From Ilyonectria destructans (Eukaryota; Ascomycota; Sordariomycetes; Hypocreales; Nectriaceae): a stretch of 64,000 nt of DNA. Shown piece after piece: positions 58,729 to 64,000 of the stretch (position 1 is its first letter; each line of letters starts with the position of its first letter). The DNA is taken from positions 3,162,001 to 3,226,000 of the forward strand of contig JAHEWK010000001.1 in NCBI GenBank assembly GCA_020740775.1, in the 5' to 3' direction. The position numbers were made by a program, and so were the translations under genes. The notes below the pieces were generated by a model that was given only the letters and a program-made list of their open reading frames with translations, had not been told where the DNA came from and searched no databases.

Positions 58729-61700
58729 TCAAGACAACAGCTTACCCCTTGGCAACAACGTCCAAAGTCCGCTACACGCACACTTTCGCTGCTGGGCTAG
58801 AACAAACGAGAACCCGGGGCGGCTCACAAACACATCCTCCATAACCCCCGCGCATCGCGCGCACCTGCGCCACTGCTGGTTCGGGCCCGGCTTGATCTCC
58901 AGCCGCTTGAACACGTCCACGTACATCATGCCTCTAGCCTTCTTTGCCGCCAGGCTGCGCTTATCGTCTTGTGCTGCGAGAAGGTCGTAGTTTGCAAAGA
59001 ACAACTGCGCCGGATCGGTAAGGGTTCGGAATGCTCGGAGGTCCTTGTTGAAGAACTTGTTCATGATCTGGAGGAACGGAGGAGAAGGCGATGCACATAG
59101 GAGCAATGCCAACTCGAATTGGACTCGTGTCGACTTGACCGCCATATCAATCTGTTTCCCTTGCAACGCCGCTTGCTGACTCTTAACGAGCGACGGGAGG
59201 ACCGTTTGATAAGTCTGTCGAATGTCGCCGCCAAGAACTGTCAATAGCTTTTCGAACTCGGTCACCTTCACTAGACCCGAAGACGTAACGTGCTGCATTC
59301 TCTGGTACGCCTGTTGAAGCTGGGGGGCAGCCTTCCCAGATGTCGATTGATCTGCAGCCGCCGATTGCCTCCTATAGAATTCGATGGCCCTGGTACTGAG
59401 GGCCTCTAGGTGCCCTAGACGACGACATACCGCGGACAGGAAGCCTCGAGTGGATGAGCTCAGTAAGAAGTGAAGAGCGATATTGTTCTGCTCATGCAGG
59501 TAAGGAGCGATTTCGGCAAAACGTTGTGGTACCAAGAGCTCCATGAACTTGTCGTCGTTCATCAGCTCGAAAAGACAATCGATCAACCATGCAAGCAGGT
59601 CCAGGGACCATCTGGCACAGCCGGCGAGGGTTTCTACAACCTCTATATGGTATGATAAGCATTGTCTCTAGAGCCTTGCCAGGTGGGGCTTACCGGGTTC
59701 ATCCAGAGGGCTCAACTTCTCCCTAACAGTCAATGGAGTATTACTCGCTATAGTGATCAGAACAACCACATTTCGGACATTGAGAGACAGCATCGAGAAT
59801 TTGCCCTGGAAGGACCGAGGATTGAAATCTCCTCGGAACCCCAACGCATTCATAATGCTTAAGCACGACTGCAAGGAACCATTCCTAACAAGCGAATCAT
59901 GATGCGTGTCCTCCGAATAATCGACCTGAATTTTGAGAATCCGAATAAGCTCGGTGACCCAATCCTGGGTAAACCCTAGTCTTGTAAGCAATGCATATTT
60001 TATTCGGCCGGCATACAAAACCTACTTTTCTTCGTCGTATAAGGCCGCGCAATAGCAAGAATGTCGTCATAGTTGTTTTGGTAGAACATTGACGGAGCTA
60101 TTGCCACAGTCAAGCCAGCAATGCTAGCAGAGTAATGTGCTGCATCTAGTCAGCTAATAGCAACGATGGCTTTGCAGATTGCTACGTACCGTCATGGTTC
60201 GAATTCCCAATATCGCCCAAAGGGTAGTGTAACTTGTTCCACCTCACTTTCCCATCATCGCCCATCTGAATCATGGAGGAGTAGGTAGGGGAGAATGCAA
60301 CCTGTTGGCCTAAATGAATGTTAGTTCGGAATGTACCTGAAACACAAAGAAGGGTGATAGGAGACGTACATGGCCCCTCATCCGTGAAAGTCCAGCCAAC
60401 TTGTCGAAGACTCATCACCTTGGTTGTGTCTTCTGTAGTATATAGCTCCTCGAATGTAAACCGGTCCCGATGCTCTACTGACCCATCGGCGAAAGCCAAC
60501 ACTAACACCTTCCCGAAATTGATACTGTGAAACCCAATAACGACCTTATTAATAATGATGGGATCGATTTTGCGAAGTTGCATGCCATTGGGCACCTCGG
60601 AAGAAATGCTGTTGCGACGATTTCCCAATTGTTCGAAAGCAGGATGCAAGTTTTGTCGCTGTTCCACAGCTTCCCAGCGATCAAGAATACTCTGCGCCGT
60701 CTGGTAGGACCCGTCGCTTGGGGCACGGGACCTAATTGCCACGACCATTGGAGGGACTGTATTCTTACCGGTATTATCTACCAAAGACGGAAGAACCTCC
60801 AAATGAGAGAGCTCGGCCATGTACGCATCGTGGCTTGCGTCACTTGCTCCACCCTGCAGCCAGCTTGTAGCTGCCAAGTGCTTCTCAACGAGAGATGGAT
60901 TGAGGATTTTAGCTTGTTGAGTGTTGGTTTTGTCAGACTGACTTGGCCCACCCCATTGGATATCGATTTTGACCAGGCTGAGCTGTTTGGAAGTGGTAGC
61001 GATAGCAAGTATCAAGAACTCTGATGGTATTTAGCACACGGCTACGCTCTTGGGACACTGAGGACTTACTCTTCTCCGAAGCGAAAGTGGCGTGAGTAAC
61101 TTGATCATCTGATGAGTTGACGCTCTCGAGCTCTATCGTCGTCTCCTCAATTCTGTTATTAACTTGGGACCAGAACATCCTGAGCGTTCCATTTGAAGTC
61201 ACGGTGAATAGAGCACTTTTGGACGGGTTCGGGTGAACGGGCCCTGCAGCGTGCACGAATGAGCTTTCGTAGGCATAACCGTTACCATGCTTGTTGGCCG
61301 GCCCATACATGACATTGTATGACTGAAAATGTTAAAGGGTTAATCATTTTCCCCATGGGTCCAGCGACTTACCTGCTGGTTGGACGGCGCGATGCTGAGC
61401 CAGTAAGCGCCCATGATGCCGTGCATATCATCAATGGAATCTGAATCCCATTTTCGCTGAAGATGGGGATGGTTGAGGGATATCGAACAGCTGATGATGG
61501 TAACTCGGCCTATGGCATCAATAACAGCCAGGTCTGGGACACTAGTCCCAGCCCATGCCAGGTGGACGATGGGAATCGTGGGTGAGCCACTGACAAGATC
61601 GCATGGGGTCGGCTCGCTGAGGTCCCAGGAGCCATTGTCAGGATTTCGCTGAAGGTAGCGAAGCTCCACGGTCAATCCATCCGGAGTAACGGACGCGATT

Positions 61701-61936
61701 GTTCCTGTCCTCGACCAAGCTACTGTTCTGCATCAAAGTCAGCTATGGCAGCCTCATCAACATCGGGGAAACGCGTGAGCTTACTGGCAACACCCGCGGC
61801 TTCTCAGCTCGTCCATCCTCTGATGAAGCTGCTTGCTCTGAGATCTCACGGGAAGTGACAGCCCGACACCGTCACCAAACAAGTCGTCGACATCGTTGAG
61901 ATCTACCGGCATGGGGTTATCCAGGATCAACGGCAT
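58729..61936 (-). CDS. MED16: Mediator of RNA polymerase II transcription subunit 16
   Basis: Eight exons (61936-61785, 61727-61373, 61322-61070, 61020-60370, 60309-60190, 60139-60026, 59975-59694, 59642-58729) make 946 aa. The N-terminus, MPLILDNPMPVDLNDVDDLF, and the joined segment QTVAWSRTGTIASVTPDG start a WD40-like beta-propeller of about 580 residues. Family stretches follow: VAFSPTYSSMIQ, FTQDWVTELIRIL, DYSEDTHHDSLVRNGSLQSCLSIMNALGF. The C-terminus has the typical WRRCARCAGVMEDV and a CAC pair near the end. Med16 (yeast Sin4) sits in the Mediator tail in the nucleus and passes signals from activators to RNA polymerase II. Every exon join keeps frame. Intron 4 (60310-60369) is 60 nt and stop-free. 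The gene is divergent from ADE16, with 740 bp between start codons. Confidence 0.92.
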
Positions 61937-62676
61937 TTTGTCTGAAGTCATGAGGACAAAGAGACGTGGGAATCACAAAGGGTATCCAAAACATGCAAAC
62001 TTAAAAATACACGGAGCGCAGAGTGGGAATTGGATCACCGGAGTCTCATCATTGAACGAGCCGCTGCGGTACCGGGGTTGCGGAGTTGCGGGCGGGACGA
62101 AGATTTAGAGATGGGATGGATGAGAACCTAGAAAGGCTGCCGCTGAGGCCAAAGGTGTCGTGGTTCGCATCGGTTGATTGGCTAATTTCCCGGTGCCAGT
62201 GGATGCGCCGACGGCAAAACGACGGCAAACAATTAGAGCTTGGGCGCCCAATCGTCTCGACTCCTTGCCTCTTCCGCCAGCACCTCAAACTCTCGAATGA
62301 TAGGGTAGGTAGGTGCCGTAGACGCAAGTGCAAAGGATCACAATTAATTCGTGACTTGCGCTATTTGCAGCGTCATTTCCCGTTTCGACAGAGCACATAG
62401 AGATGGGTCGGGCACTCAATACATGCAGCCATTAGGGCGTGCATGTAGGTGCTACCAATGGGAGCACTCCGTAATGTGATTGACCCTATGAGAGCTTTTG
62501 CTGCGGAGATGTGCCGAAGACGGATGCGCCTATCCTACAGTGCAGAAGTTATCGCCATCACCAAACAACCCCACCATCGCCCATTTACCCCGCCAAACTT
62601 TTTTTTCCCTTCCAGCCGACGCCTGACGACGCCAATTTTGCAACTCTCCCCAAGCAACATCTTGTCATCCCTCAAA
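61937..62676. promoter_or_regulatory. Divergent promoter region between MED16 and ADE16
   Basis: 740 bp separate the two start codons. The ADE16 side ends in a C/T-rich leader (about 62550-62676), usual for highly expressed fungal genes. No clear TATA box or named binding site seen. Confidence 0.5.
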
Positions 62677-64000
62677 ATGTCGTCCCAGCAGAAGATCGCC
62701 ATCGTCTCGGTCTACGACAAGACCGGCCTGCTGGACCTGGCCAAGGGCCTCGTCCAGCAAGGCGTCCGCATCTTGGCGTCTGGCGGCACCTCTAAGATGA
62801 TCCGCGAGTCTGGCTTCCCCGTCGAGTACGTACCCCGCGGAGCGTCTCGCGCTCCCAATCGACCACCACAAAGCAAAAGAGTAAACCGCTCACCTTTGAT
62901 CGTGTAGGGATGTCTCCGCCATCACCAATGCCCCTGAGATGCTGGCCGGCCGTGTCAAGACTCTCCACCCCGCCGTCCACGCCGGCATCTTGGCCCGTGA
63001 CCTCGCCTCCGACGAGAAGGACCTCGCGGACCAGAACATCAACAAGGTTGACTATGTCATCTGCAACCTCTACCCTTTCAAGGACACCGTTGCCAAGATC
63101 AATGTCAGCATCCCTGAAGCTGTTGAGGAGATCGACATTGGCGGCGTCACCCTTATCCGCGCCGCTGCCAAGAACCACAAGCGCGTGACCATCCTCAGCG
63201 ACCCCAACGACTACGCCGGCTTCTTGAGCGAGCTCGAGAAGGGCGAGATCTCTGATGCCAGCCGCAACCGCTATGCGCTCAAGGCATTCGAGCACACTGC
63301 CGACTACGATGCTGCCATCTCCCAATTCTTCCGCAAGGAGTACGCTGGCGATGGTGAGCAGTACCTGGCTCTTCGCTATGGTGCCAACCCCCACCAGAAG
63401 CCCGCTGCCTCCTACATGCCCGAGGGCAAACTGCCTTTCAAGGTGCTCTGTGGCTCCCCCGGCTACATCAACCTCCTTGACTCCTTGAATGCCTGGCCTC
63501 TGGTTAAGGAGCTCAAGAAAGCTCTTGGAAAGCCCGCCGCTGCTAGCTTCAAGCACGTCTCTCCCGCCGGTGCTGCTATCGGCCTGCCCCTCACCGAAGA
63601 TGAGCGCAAGGTCTACTTCGTCAACGACATTCCAGGCATTGAGACCTCCGGCCTCGCCCAGGCCTATGCCCGAGCCCGAGGCGCCGACCGCATGAGCAGC
63701 TTCGGTGACATCATCGCTCTCAGCGACATTGTCGATGTCCCTACCGCCAGCATCATCTCCAAGGAGGTCTCTGACGGTGTCATTGCCCCTGGCTACGAGG
63801 AGGCGGCCCTTGCCATTCTTAAGAAGAAGAAGGGCGGCCGCTACCTGGTCCTCCAGATCGATCCCGAGTACAACCCCCCCTCGACCGAGACTCGCACCGT
63901 CTACGGCATCAACCTCCAGCAGCACCGCAACGATGTTGAGATCTCTCCCAAGTCCTTCAACACTATCATCACCCCCAAGGACGCTGCTGCTCTCCCCGAG
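62677..64000 (+). CDS. ADE16: Bifunctional AICAR transformylase/IMP cyclohydrolase (partial, runs off the window)
   Basis: Exons 62677-62825 and 62908 to the edge give the first 414 aa of about 595. The N-terminal MGS-like cyclohydrolase domain (about 1-200) contains [38 protein letters not shown] and the NLYPF segment. The transformylase domain begins after it and has the catalytic Lys265-His266 pair in SFKHVSPAG. The enzyme performs the last two steps of purine synthesis in the cytosol: it formylates AICAR with 10-formyl-tetrahydrofolate and closes the ring to IMP. Fungi other than some yeasts have one copy. The intron is placed by GTACGT and GTGTAG and restores [12 protein letters not shown]. 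The 3' part lies beyond position 64000. Confidence 0.95.

Noticed and set aside
62792..63925. 377-codon open frame on the minus strand
   Set aside because: It is antisense to ADE16 exon 2. The plus strand encodes all the expected ATIC motifs, and the antisense frame is Val/Leu/Asp-rich with no domain, a by-product of codon bias.

Overview
The window is nuclear DNA from a filamentous ascomycete (Pezizomycotina, most likely Sordariomycetes). The basis is gene architecture: short introns of about 50-90 nt with GTRNGT donors, CTAAC-like branch sites and YAG acceptors, long GC-rich spacers, an intron-containing tRNA-Leu, and fungal proteins such as zinc-cluster regulators, Mep/Amt, Rtg2 and Med16. 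I see no intact transposon, rRNA, CRISPR array or virus-like gene. Species cannot be fixed from sequence alone. All exon maps were derived by hand from splice motifs and frame continuity.

Left third (1-24 kb). After 1.65 kb without a supported gene comes an Rtg2-type Ppx/GppA protein (1656-3511, +). Two diverged, tandem zinc-cluster regulators follow on the minus strand (3686-5786 and 6371-8155), with an intron at the same place inside the zinc cluster. A 4.4-kb gene-free stretch leads to a large fungal-specific protein (12573-16130, +, DUF8004-like). An F-box/leucine-rich-repeat protein (17468-19952, -) probably has a further first exon at 20856-21040.

Middle (24-46 kb). This is the gene-dense part: a Rad5/Rad16-like SNF2 ATPase, a HECT-like E2-binding protein, a questin-oxidase-family protein, the checkpoint clamp loader Rad17/Rad24, tRNA-Leu(AAG), a GDSL/SGNH esterase, COP9 signalosome subunit 4, peroxisomal membrane protein 4 (PMP24), a BRCT-containing family X DNA polymerase and an ammonium transporter with GATA sites upstream. 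Several of these act in DNA damage response or ubiquitin control, but they have separate promoters and need not be functionally linked.

Right part (46-64 kb). A polytopic membrane protein gene (49052-50008, -) keeps its frame and introns but carries two in-frame TAG codons, so it looks recently inactivated. Next come a 1149-aa coiled-coil protein (50945-54513, -), 4.2 kb without a gene, Mediator subunit 16 (58729-61936, -) in eight exons, and divergently the start of the purine gene ADE16/ATIC (from 62677, +), which runs off the right edge.

Most genes are housekeeping genes. The items most worth a second look are the doubly interrupted membrane-protein gene, the paired zinc-cluster genes with shared intron positions, the RING-less Rad5/16-like ATPase, several introns whose retention would keep the frame open, and the long gene-free stretches.
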